NCBI GenBank assembly: GCA_944472155.2
Contig: OX235277.1
Span: 26,546,804 to 26,610,803 of the forward strand
DNA from: Trichobilharzia szidati
Lineage: Eukaryota; Platyhelminthes; Trematoda; Strigeidida; Schistosomatidae
Reading direction: 5' to 3'
DNA length: 64,000 bases
Shown here in pieces: positions 19,791 through 29,611 of this stretch. Below the pieces are notes generated by a model that ran no database searches, was not told the origin of the DNA, and saw nothing but the letters and a program-made list of their open reading frames with translations. The position numbers were made by a program, and so were the translations under genes. The stretch's first letter is position 1, and the number at the start of each line of letters is the position of its first letter.

Positions 19791-19857
19791 GATATACATT
19801 AATGTATAAATTTCACTAGTTTTGTTCCTATCCAGTATAAACGTTCCCTAGTGTGAA

Positions 19858-20233
19858 ATGTTTGTTCTCACGGGCCCGCAAACCACGTACGTATTGATGG
19901 ATGAGCTTCCACACACAGATTCAGTTTTATTAGCTTATGATTATCCAGAAAACTTTGTCAACTGTCACAGTAAGGATAGACTACATCTTGAAAAGATAGC
20001 TTCTGTACCAAAGAAAGCTGTCTTCATTAACCTACCCCTCAAGGATGATCAAATTATGCTGTTTACAGCTAGGTCAAAGACTATGGTCAACCATCAAACG
20101 CACATTCTACGCCATATCTCTTCCCCTCACATCTGGAACATTTTTGACCCCTGTATCTACGATTAAAGGACGAAATTCTGTGGACTCTGCTTCAAATTGT
20201 ATCTACAAGTTCACCTGCAGTTGCGGTGACACA
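19858..20233 (+). pseudogene. PLE connector, 5' part of a LINE-split element
   Basis: Codons give DYPENFVNCHSKDR.HLEKIASVPKKAVFINLPLKDDQIMLFTARSK, then a frame change into RLWSTIKRTFYAISLPLTSGT and SSNCIYKFTCSCGDT, the entry to the GIY-YIG domain. The domain continues at 24,380 after a LINE of about 4.1 kb. The frame change near 20,070 shows the copy was already decayed, or decayed later. Confidence 0.8.
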
Positions 20234-20428
20234 CACCCCAAACGCGTGCTGTTTGAAAAAGGGAATGCTTTTTTCACGTATTTGACAAATCGCTGTTTTT
20301 GTTGTGTTATTCACTTCAAGAACATTTTTTAAAAAACTTTAACTTGGCTTTTGTCTGTTAAGTTTTGATTTTAAACATTTATATAGTCTATATTGTGTAA
20401 ATTGTCTTGGCTGTTCCAGTAGTTCATT

Positions 20429-21544
20429 ATGTCAAAAGTACCACATAAATGTAATAGGGTGGAGTGTTACTTTTTGGTAGATGATGGAATACAGTGTAAT
20501 AACTGTAAAAAGTGGTATCATAAGATGTGTACTGGATAACGTCCAGCTGCATACAAACGTTGTAGTGCTCCAACATCCCACTGGATGTGCAGAATGTGTT
20601 GCTCCCCAAAGATGACTTTGATAAGGGAGGCTCACGAACTACTGTCTGAGGCTATGGAACTTCCTGATGACAGCGTGGCTAGTAATAGTAACACAGACTG
20701 CCCGTTTGAAGATGACTCAGCAAGTGCCATCATGAATGCTACCAAACCGGCGGTTACTATCCCAGTTACCCCGGAAGTAAAACCTACTAGGCGTTCGAAG
20801 CGTCTTAGTAAGCGAAAGGGTAACAAAACGGAAGCTGCAAACAGCATCTCAGCACCAGAGAACACTGTAAGCGAAATTCACCATGAAGGTGGTGCAGACA
20901 CTGATCTTGATTGTACCATCAAAAACTGCAGCAGCCCTGAGAAGCAACTGCAGGTAGATGATCAATGGGTAACGAAAATAAGCAATCGGAAGAAACATAG
21001 TAACATTGATTGTAGGCAGACGTCTGTCACCTGTACTCAGGCTGCATCAACAGTGGTGAGAAAAGACGTAGCCACTGCTAAACACGACAAGCTCTCCTTA
21101 GACTCTTACATAATTGTTGGAAACTTAGAAGAGTCCAAAGAATCTGATCCCGTAAAAAGGCACGATCACGACCTTAAATTACTGAGTAGTATTATAAGGA
21201 AGATGCTTCCAGCGAATTTCCCTGGAGTATCGATTAAAAAGCTGATCAGAATAGGCAAAAGAGATGATGAATGTTATAATCAGCGTAGATTGCTTAAAGT
21301 AGTCTTAGGTTCTCCTGATGAACGGAATCATCTACTGGCTAATGTATACAACCTTGCCGGGTCAGGAATTTCAGTCAGACCTGATTTATCTCTTGAAGAC
21401 AGACTTAAACGAAAAGAAGTTTTGTCCCAGCTAGAAACAAGACGTAAAAATGGTGAGACTAACCTTAAACTGGTGTGTTTTCAAATAGTCAGGTCTTGGA
21501 AACGTATGCTTCCAAGACCTGTGTGGATAAGCCGGACCGCATAG
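20429..21544 (+). pseudogene. CR1 ORF1, PHD-type zinc finger protein, one premature stop
   Basis: From the ATG at 20,429 the frame encodes CNRVECYFLVDDGIQCNNCKKWYHKMCTG, a TAA at codon 37 (20,537-20,539), then AYKRCSAPTSHWMCRMC. The Cys/His spacing fits a PHD finger, found in ORF1 proteins of some CR1 LINEs, where ORF1 is thought to bind RNA or chromatin. After the stop the frame is open for 319 codons from the ATG at 20,585: acidic and Ser-rich, then basic (RRSKRLSKRKGNK), and a C-terminal DSYIIVGNLEESKE...LIRIGKR..D region resembling an RRM-like ORF1 domain. It overlaps ORF2 by 70 bases. Confidence 0.75.
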
Positions 21545-24336
21545 GAAGCCTAAAGGTAGTGTACACTAATATACGTAGTATCGGGAACAAATTTCATGAG
21601 CTAGGTGTATTAGTGGAAGACCTTAGCCCAAGTATTGTGGCCATTACTGAAACATGGCTGGTTTCTGGATTAGATGACACACCTGAGCTATGCGGATTTA
21701 GTTGCTTGCGCAGCGACAGGGTTAAGGGTCGTAGAGGTGGCGGGGTTGCTCTGTACATCAACAACTCCATACATGTTCATTCCGTGAAATCTGAAGCGCA
21801 TGACAGTGGGACAAGTGAGGTAATTAGCTGTGAAGTAAGCTTTGCAGCTGGCACTTTACTCATTGGTGTTCTGTATAGAAGTCCCTTTTGTCAGTGTGAT
21901 GACTTTATTTTAGATCACCTCAAACAATGGAGTAAACACAGTAGCTGTCTTATTCTAGGTGACTTTAATGCACCTCATATAGACTGGGTAGCTGTCACAT
22001 CTCCAGGATCCACTAATAAGTTTGACAGCCGGTTACTCTTGACTACCATGGAAAATGCCCTGACACAACATGTCTTAGGTAGTACAAGATTCGGTTCTAC
22101 CCAAGGATCTTCCTTGCTGGACTTAGTGCTTACTCATGACAACAACGACGTGGATGGTCTAGTTATTCATCCACCTCTAGCAAACAGTGATCATGGGGTG
22201 TTAGATTTTAACTTAAGGGTTGGCAATTTAGTCAGTTTTCAACCCAAATCCCGTCCTAGGGTTTGGCATGCTGACATAGTCGCTATAAAGGAGCGTGCTT
22301 CAACTGCCGACTGGTCAGTCAATATTGTCTCATCCATTGAAGATGAATGGGATAGATTTAAGAATACACTTGAGAGGGTTACCACTGATTTCATTCCCTG
22401 GAGGGTTCCTAAAAGACCAACAAACTGGCCACCATGGATAAATAGACAAGCTATAACACTCCTAAGACGGAGAAAAAGGTTCTGGAATCTCTTTGTTTCT
22501 ACTGGGCTACAGCAGTTCCGGCTGAAATACTGTGAAACCAGAAACCAGTGTAAAACTTTGATTCACCAGTCAAGGATAGCTTACGAAACCCAGTTAGTCA
22601 AAAGTTCACCAGGCTGCCCAAAAAGACTCTTCTCATATATCAAGAGAAGAACACGTAAGAGTGATGCTATCCCACCTCTTATGCTTGAAGATGACCAGAC
22701 AAACATGGCTGAGGATAACTTGACTAAGGCTGAGGCTTTGTCCAAGCACTTTAGTCAAGTATTCTCTGATAATATTGATACCAGCTTTGTAACTTTTCCA
22801 GAAGGTAACTTGAAAATGGCACCCTTATACATTGGAAAGGATACTGTCCTAAAGTGGCTTCTAAGGCTCAATCCTGGTAAGTCCAGTGGCCCTGATGAAC
22901 TCCACCCACGTATATTAACAGCATTGGCTGAAAACATAGCCGAGCCATTGTCGGTAATCTTCAATATGTCTCTGGACCAGTCTAAATGTCCAAGAGACTG
23001 GAAAGATGCCATCATTAGTCCGGTCTTCAAAACCGGATCTAGAAACTTAGTTCAGAACTATCGTCCTGTTAGTTTGACCAGTATTGTTGTTAAACTACTA
23101 GAAAGAATAATTCGTGATGCTATCATTCAGTTCATTGAAGGGAACAAACTTTTCGCTGTGGAACAGCATGGTTTTAGAGCAGGTCATTCTTGCTTGACCA
23201 ACCTTCTTTTGGCCAGAGAAAGTTGGGCAAGCTCAGCTGATGCTAATATACAGGTGGATGCCATATTCATCGACCTTAGCAAGGCGTTTGACAGGGTTTC
23301 TCATTCAGGTCTTCTAGTAAAGTTAAGTAGTCTGGGAATCAATAAAGTGGTTGCCGACTGGATTCAAGACTTTCTAAAGGACAGAAGACAAAGAGTACCA
23401 GTTAACGGGGTTTTATCAACATGGGAATCGGTTAAGAGTGGCGTTCCTCAGGGTACAATTCTAGGCCCACTTCTTTTCCTGATTTATGTTAATGAGATTC
23501 CATCGGTAGTTAGGTCATCCTGCTTACTGTTTGCTGATGACATCAAGATATGGAGGGCTTTACACGATGACAGTGATCAACTTGCTTTGCAGGAAGATTT
23601 AAACTTGTTAAGTGATTGGTGTAAGCACTGGGCCTTGGAGATTAACTTAAGCAAGAGTGTAGTTATGCATGTATCTCATAGTCACGTGCACAATTACTCA
23701 ATGAATGGCATTACTCTCCCAGTAGTCACTGAGTACAAGGACTTGGGAGTGGTTGTGCAGCATGACTTGAAAACAGCAACAAACTGTAGAGCTGCAGCCA
23801 CTAAGTGTTTTCGAATATTATGGGCCATACGCAAAGCTTTTGCGAATTTTGACGCTGAAATATTTCGTATATTATATCCGACTTATATCAGACCTCATTT
23901 GGAATATGGGATCCAGACAGCGAGCCCGTGATTCAAATACGAAATAGACTTATTAGAAAGGGTGCAAAGAGTAGGAACTAAGCTAATAAAGGGTTTCTCA
24001 ACCCTCTCATATGAGGAGAGGTTAAGTCGACTGGGTTTATTTCCACTGTCACACAGACGACTTAGGGGTGACCTAATACTAGCATACCGTATCCTAAGAA
24101 ATGATTTTGAAGCAAATTTATCTAATTTATTTCTTCCTTCTAGCACCAACCAATTGCGAGGACATCACCTCAAGGTTCAAAAACCACGGTCGAATCGTCT
24201 GCGTTTGGAGATCCGTTTTTCGCATCGGATTGTGAACCATTGGAACTCCCTACCGGAACACGTCGTATCAGCGCCATCCGTTGATTCATTCAAGGCGAGA
24301 TTGGACCTCCTGTGTGTAACAAATCGAAAGGATTAA
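21475..24336 (+). pseudogene. CR1 ORF2, endonuclease and reverse transcriptase, one in-frame TGA
   Basis: An 818-codon frame followed by TGA (23,929-23,931) and another 134 codons in the same frame to 24,336. The APE endonuclease (residues about 28-245) shows ITETW (E59), GDFNAP (D163) and SDHG (D239, H240). The reverse transcriptase (about 480-770) shows YRPVSLTS, QHGFRAGHSC, IDLSKAFDRV, SGVPQGTILGPLLF and the catalytic FADD (residues 686-689). The part beyond the TGA is the usual CR1 end (LLERVQR.GTKL ... NHWNSLP). Family members normally have Trp at the TGA codon. No ATG precedes the endonuclease; the frame opens at a GTG, so ORF2 may start by reinitiation or another non-standard way. Confidence 0.85.
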
Positions 24337-24379
24337 CACAGGCATATAGCCTACTATCCTAAATAAATTGTAAACTGTA

Positions 24380-24700
24380 TATATAGGTAGAACCGATAGA
24401 ATGTCCCAATGTCGTCGAAAGAACATGTTCCAAAATGGTTATTTAGACACAGAAAATTCCAATGGAATTAATCCGAGTGGAAATCCATCATCATCCTTTG
24501 CAAAGCTCTTATTAATGTCAGGTCACAAAATCAATATTAATGACTGCTTCACAATTATTCCACCACACAACCCTAATTCAAGGTTGGTTATTGAAGGTGA
24601 TGGAAGCACTTTGAGGGATTAATCACAATGCATCCTAAACTATGGGTCCAAACTCCCATAGACTTCAACCTTCACCTACCATGGAGTATTTGACCTTTTT
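24380..24700 (+). pseudogene. PLE GIY-YIG end, 3' part of a LINE-split element
   Basis: Resumes with YIGRTDR, then a CREHVPKW-like stretch, SSSFAKLLLMSGHKININDCFTIIPPHN and, after a frame change, the LKPKL..QTPIDFNLHLPW ending characteristic of PLE C-termini. Together with 19,858-20,233 it forms one GIY-YIG domain cut just before the YIG motif. Confidence 0.8.
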
Positions 24701-25189
24701 AAATATGATTGGTCATTAGTATGTAGTTTTGTTTCATATAACTGAGTAATTGTCATGCCCTTTATTTTATTTTATTATTACGAACCATATTAGTTGTAAA
24801 GCGGTTGTAAAGAAACTACGAAATGAAGATATCATCTCTCTCGAAATTTGTCTTCTAAGTGCCTTATTCAAGTATAAATTTTTACTCAAAACGTCGAATA
24901 TTAAAATATTCAGGTTTTATGTGTGTTTTCGTAGTTAACTAATTTATAAGTTACATGTTTCTACATAAGTTAACTGAGTTAAATAGACTGTTGAAGTACT
25001 AAGACTTATCAAAACGCGATTGCGTGTACCTTATCATTACTATATAAGGGAATCTAGGGGAGGAAATCTCACCTATAGTATCACATCCTGTAGTAACACA
25101 GTGATATAACAGAATGTTATAGCATAACGATTCTAAAACCTGCCTTAACACAATAAATTATTCGATGAACGACAGAAGATTTATTCAGC
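24701..25189. other. No gene recognised
   Basis: AT-rich sequence; probably PLE 3' tail passing into the LTR-like repeat that follows. Confidence 0.4.
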
Positions 25190-25335
25190 ACTTGTTATGT
25201 AACGACAGAAGACAAGGGCCAGGCAACAGATCGTTTATTGAGAAAATCAACAGATATTTATAGATTTTTATGTACATTATTATTCGTTAGTGTTAGCAAG
25301 AGAAGCAGCGCCTTCTGATTGGTTGTTTTCCTGCT
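25190..25335 (-). repeat. LTR-like dispersed repeat, minus strand
   Basis: Minus-strand partner of 6,605-6,715: TATAAATATCTGTTGATTTT, CAATAAACGATCTGTTGCC, CTTGTCTTCTGTCGTTACATAACA. Upstream on the minus strand is AACCAATCAGAAGGCG, a CCAAT-like element. This is a candidate promoter and polyadenylation core of an LTR. Confidence 0.5.
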
Positions 25336-25340
25336 GAAGG

Positions 25341-25376
<36 letters not shown>
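25341..25376. repeat. (TA)n microsatellite
   Basis: About 17 TA units in a row, next to the LTR-like repeat. Confidence 0.9.
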
Positions 25377-25379
<3 letters not shown>

Positions 25380-25679
25380 CGTATCCGCCCACGTTAAGTC
25401 TGCCGTGATTGGTTGTTGAGTTAGTCATTGTTCTTGTTGTTTTCTTCTCATGACCAAGATTTGGGACGTTAACATTGACGTAAATTGCTGTCTACCGATT
25501 TTGGCTAGCAGACAACTCTCTCACCACAGTTATACAAATCTCAGAAAATTCACTAACTCTACGACATATAAACGAAAAGAATTAGAACTATATGAAATAT
25601 GTTTTACGACTGTTGCATTGCATAAGACGGTGAACAATAAATTGTATCTGAAATGTAATCACGTAAATCATGTAAATAT

Positions 25680-26560
25680 ATATCGGTCGGTCGGTTTTCG
25701 ACATAGAACTTTGCACATATGTGCAGCAGTTCAAGTCGCCACACTCCATGTAGCACACAAAGCAAGAGAAGAAAGAAGAAGAAATGCAAATCAGAGACAG
25801 TAGACAGGGATATGAGACAAGGGAATAGTAATAACGAAGAAAAGTATAGTTTCATTGGGAATCATAAGTCACAAGGAGTGCATGCATCTGCGCCAGTGAG
25901 AACGATTTTGAGCCACGTCACCTTTTGTTTCCAGCCATTGGTTTTTACCGTCCCGAGGACCCCAACCAGGAAGTCTGCACCTTCCTACGTGGCTTAGACT
26001 GACTGTTGTGGATTTCATTGACTGGTGCCATGTTTCCATTTGACCGCCGCTAGCTCTTTTCCAGCCTGGCCCTATATCAGCTAACATTGCCCATTGTCGA
26101 GGAAGGCGATGACTAGGCATACGTAACCTAACCATCTCAGTCGATGTAATTTCACAGTTTCGTCGACTGATTTCCCCTCCTTACCTAGCACTCGACCGAA
26201 GCCTAACCTCAATATTGCTCACCTTATTATACCATTTCACGCGGGAGATAGAACGAAGACACCTATGATCGAAGACAGCTAATCTTTTCATGTCTTCTGC
26301 TCTCAATGGCCAGGCCTCACAGCCATAAAGGAGGACGGAGCGGACTGTTGAGCAGTACACATGCCCTTTTGTCGATAGTCTGATATCACGTCTACGCCAG
26401 AGACGGCGTAAACTGGCATAAGCGAACCTAGCCCTCTGTATTCGTGCTGAGATTTCCTCGGAGATCAACCCATTGGGGCTGATGGTACTTCTGAAGTAAG
26501 TGAAGTGGTCAACGTGCTCTACCACTTCACTTCCTATTTCTAATCTAGGGGTCGGTGAAG
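25680..26560 (-). pseudogene. RTE-like LINE 3' end
   Basis: From 26,560 the minus strand encodes EVVEHVDHFTYFRSTISPNGLISEEISARIQRARFAYASLRRLWRRRDIRLSTKGHVYCSTVRSVLLYGCEAWPLRAEDMKRLAVFDHRCLRSISRVKW. A second frame follows: RLRMPSHRLPRQWAMLADIGPGWKRASGGQMETWHQSMKS ... LSHVGRCRLPGWGPRD. This is the thumb and C-terminal region of a schistosome RTE family, as at 12,355-13,560. A frame change near 26,180 separates the two parts. The RT palm and endonuclease are missing (5' truncation at a (TA)n tract). The 3' non-coding end reaches about 25,680. Confidence 0.8.
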
Positions 26561-26561
26561 T

Positions 26562-26580
26562 GTATATATATATATATATA
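26562..26580. repeat. (TA)n microsatellite
   Basis: About nine TA units at the 5' truncation point of the RTE fragment. Confidence 0.85.
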
Positions 26581-26604
26581 AATGAATTTGTTGTTACTAT
26601 TAGG

Positions 26605-26900
26605 TGGTAAGAGGCAGTTGGCAAAAAGCACGAACATAGATTTCGTAATTACTGATACTCACCAGCAAGGCATATCCGGAGCTGATGTGCCTTCGAAGAT
26701 TCGAACCCGAACCATGCAAATCTTACATTTAGAGAAAAAGAGACGGGTTAACACTGAGCTATTCATCCCCAGACTTCCCAACCCGTAGGACTGTGAAGTT
26801 TACATTGTCTGGTCACTGGGGAGTGATTACTAGAGTCATGTTTCTAGTTGACAATGCTGGTATTGACTGAATTTGATCAGTTAATGGCGTAAATATGGTG
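26605..26900 (-). mobile_element. tRNA-derived SINE, family 3
   Basis: The minus strand has A-box TAGCTCAGTGTTAA and B-box GGGTTCGAATCTT near 26,770-26,690, with the body continuing (GAAGGCACATCAGCTCCGG). The head is unlike families 1 and SM-alpha but like the copy at 27,031-27,240. Confidence 0.65.
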
Positions 26901-27030
26901 AATGAATTTAGAAATTCACCATGACTGTGTACACTGAAATATCATTATGATTATTATTACTATTAGATGTTTTCAGGACATCAGGATACTATCACAAACA
27001 CGTATACAGAACGAAAAACAACACTGATAA

Positions 27031-27240
27031 TATTAGATGGATGGAGACAATCGGCCACAGAAAGCCTCCGACCTAGGTTTCGTGTCAGTTGGCACTCATC
27101 AGTCAGCAAGGTGTACCTGCAACCTTGAAGGAACTCATGTCCCCTCTGAGATTCGAACCCGCGTCACCAAGTGCCGCCTGCAACCAGAGACGTTACCACT
27201 GAGCTAGCTGTTCGGCCTCGCGACTGACCTCCTGTAGGAC
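27031..27240 (-). mobile_element. tRNA-derived SINE, family 3
   Basis: Minus strand: TAGCTCAGTGGTAACGTCTC (A-box), GACGCGGGTTCGAATC (B-box), a body with GTACACCTTGCTGACTGATG, and the end TCCATCCATCTAATA. The last 65 bases are repeated inverted at 27,380-27,448. Confidence 0.7.
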
Positions 27241-27600
27241 GTCATTGGATAATTCGATTGGACACTAGTCAGTAACTAGTGTGATTTGTCTAGTCCTTTC
27301 TTTGGTGCAGACTGAATTCTATCAGTCAGGAGCGAGATGAATTCCTTCAAGTTTGCGGATACGCCTTGCTACTGGGTGAGTGCCAACTAGCACGAAACCT
27401 AGGTCTAGTCAAGGCTTCCTGTGGCCGATTGCCTCCATCCATCTAATATCACCAAATAAACGGGCACCATCATGGGTCAGCTACCTAGAATGGGGGTCAC
27501 ATTGCAAACCTGACTGGTAGAATTCAGTCTGAACACCAAAGAAAGGACCAGACACATCACACTAGTTACTAGTGTCCAGTCAAAGTAACACTAATGATAA
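27240..27600. repeat. Nested inverted repeats around a SINE
   Basis: 27,031-27,095 pairs with 27,380-27,448, and 27,259-27,335 pairs with 27,510-27,580, each with a few mismatches. The arms overlap in order (A, B, A', B'), so they cannot form one simple hairpin. Confidence 0.6.
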
Positions 27601-27629
27601 TTTTAACAGAAATTTAAGGTGTGAAGGCC

Positions 27630-28680
27630 TACTAAAATCTAAAAAGAGGTTTCAATAAAGAAAGAAAGACCAGATTTGCAGTATAAAATGATGTCATTCT
27701 ATCTCGTGGGTTCCCATCAGCTGCAAAAATAAGGTCAAATAATAAAGATGCCTGACTCATGTTGTTGCAAACAAGAAACGTATCATTGACACATAGGTGA
27801 TAGTAGGTTATTTCATTGATTTTTGAACTCAATCGCGTCTTTTGAGTATAACACATGAAGATATAGGCCAAAATAGGTCCTAGAGTTGAACTCATAGCCA
27901 CCCTATCAATTCGTAGGTAAAATTGGTTTTTAAATGTGAATTTTATATCTTTTATGCAGAGAAGTAGTAGACGCTTCATCTCTGTTTCCGGTAGTGGTAA
28001 TAGGTCTCTTTATTTGCAAACGATGTCTATTGTATGAATCACTGGTACATTTATGAAAAGGACGTTCACCGCATACGACACTCAGTTTATCAGATATATC
28101 GACATGATCGACATCCTTAGAAAATTAGAAGGTATCTTAAAAGCTATAAATCGCAAATTAATTTCGTATTTGCTACAATCAACCAGTCAACCAATAACCT
28201 AGATTGTGCCATGTTGAGTTGACCATTGACAATAAGGGTCTTAAGGGAACACTGGCTTAATCGATTTTCAGTACACTGTACATAAAACGAGGCGTCCACT
28301 TTTTACATGAGTTCATTCTGCATTTGTAGTCGGTCCATTTCTTGATGAAAAGTTCATTGAGGCACTTATTTACTTTATTTACAAATGACGTTGTTCCTTC
28401 CTTTTGAGTTATGTACATCTGGAAATTTTCCGGGTGGTTATCGTTCATTATAGGAAATCCAGAGACCTTATACCGTCTCACGATGAGAATGTCATTAATT
28501 TCATATAGTCTCCTCACTGCTACCCTATGTTCCCCTACTAGCATACTGTGACTTTCAGATGTTGACATGTGGCATTCGTTGGTTGAATCAACCGATTTAA
28601 AACTAAACCATCCTTTCTTGTTTTGGTCTATCAGTTTCACGTCAGACAGATGGTAAAACAAGAGTTCAAATTCCCCGCGG
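27630..28680 (-). pseudogene. PLE reverse transcriptase fragment
   Basis: Along the minus strand: a connector-like FVNKVNKCLNELFIKKW, PRFMYSVLKI, then a broken frame (VPLRPLLSMVNS, YSF.DTF.FSKDVDHVDIS) and LLLLCIKDIKFTFKNQFYLRIDRVAMSSTLGPILAYIFMCY followed by VNDTFLVCNNMSQASLLFDL. These are RT fingers and palm of a PLE. The catalytic box reads LCVND where active PLEs have YVDD, so the key Asp pair is damaged. The frame then jumps straight to a PLE tail with hammerhead-like bases at 27,725-27,660. No GIY-YIG part remains. Confidence 0.75.
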
Positions 28681-29461
28681 CCGAGAAACATATCAAATTA
28701 TACGTTCACCGAAAAATAGTAAAAATAAGGAATTCAAAGAAAATCGTGGTTGTTGGTAACCTGAGACTGAACAAGGACACAACGTTGTTCGACACGAAAC
28801 ACGGACAACGCTTCTTCCATCTCTTCTGCAACAGGCAAACCAACAGGCACACAAACACAGGTAATGAAAGCAGAACACGAGTTGTGCAGGAGAGCGTTTA
28901 TTACACGAATTTCAATTTTATTAAGTGCACGAGTACAGTTTTAGAGTATAACAGTTTTACTGGTTGGTCTTCCTTAATGTTTAGGTTCTGTAATTCTTGT
29001 ATCTCTTGGTCCAGACAGTTGATTCCCGGGTATCTTCCTGCAAGTAGAGAAAATGAAACATTGATTAGCATTATAATATAGGTTTTGTTTTCATTACACT
29101 CCAGCTTCTTTTTCGCTTATCACATCTGCCAACCAACTCCGCCTCGTACCGATCGACACATCCACATTAGGATACTTCGCTCTAATCTACTTTTTCTCTA
29201 CGCAAGTACTCTCCGGCAGTTGGCATCTCTAATGTGTACTTGAGGATCTGCATACTCAAGAAACGGACAATTTCATCATCCCTATCATTTTGTACGTCTA
29301 TATTTTGAGTATTTTGGGAATATTGTAGTTTTTCAAATAACTCCATTTTTGTGTATATTAGCTTGAGTTGACTGAATAGCTTACATATACATACCTGTTA
29401 GTATTTTTTCTGTCCTGTTTAATTGCACATATGGACAAACTTAGTCGTTCAGTCCACTACA
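28680..29461 (+). repeat. Gypsy-2 left copy, 5' LTR
   Basis: About 780 bases; bases 28,685-29,266 repeat at 32,411-32,990 with few changes. The end CCACTACA at 29,454-29,461 is the inverse of TGTAGTGG, the start seen at 40,291 on the minus strand, so the LTR has 8-bp terminal inverted repeats. The outer few bases of this copy are altered (CCCCGCGGCCG in place of TGTGGTGGCCG). Confidence 0.75.
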
Positions 29462-29467
29462 CTTATT

Positions 29468-29478
29468 TGGTGAGCCCG
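29468..29478 (+). other. Gypsy-2 primer binding site
   Basis: TGGTGAGCCCG begins 6 bases after the LTR end and starts with TGG, the complement of a tRNA 3' CCA. Gypsy-1 has almost the same site at 50,504-50,520. It resembles the tRNA-Trp site reported for CsRn1-type elements with one extra base. Confidence 0.65.
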
Positions 29479-29611
29479 TTTTTGAACACGGATTATTTTC
29501 ACATATCTATATACATATTTTCGTCGGTTGTGTATTTTTATTGTAATATTTTGTTTGTGGTCTCATATTTGTTCGTCCCTTTGCACCAATATTGTCATGT
29601 ATATATATATA

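Larger units (their letters stand above)
20234..24379 (+). mobile_element. CR1-type LINE, nearly full length
   Basis: Two-ORF non-LTR retrotransposon with about 195 bases of 5' leader, a PHD-finger ORF1, an endonuclease-RT ORF2, and a 43-base 3' end finishing in ATTGTAAACTGTA-type sequence and no poly(A), as in CR1 elements. The limits follow from the split PLE frame: ...CGDT ends at 20,233 and YIGRTDR resumes at 24,380. One stop in each ORF makes this copy inactive, but it is otherwise well preserved. Confidence 0.85.

Noticed and set aside
23929..23931. TGA read as Trp by a variant code
   Set aside because: Flatworm mitochondria read TGA as Trp, but this is nuclear LINE sequence and Gypsy-1 shows no internal TGA. 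A point mutation is simpler.
28623..29081. A 139-152 codon frame in the Gypsy-2 LTR, repeated at 32,395-32,814 and 33,564-33,145
   Set aside because: It is conserved only because the LTRs are recent copies. Composition is not protein-like and no domain is visible.
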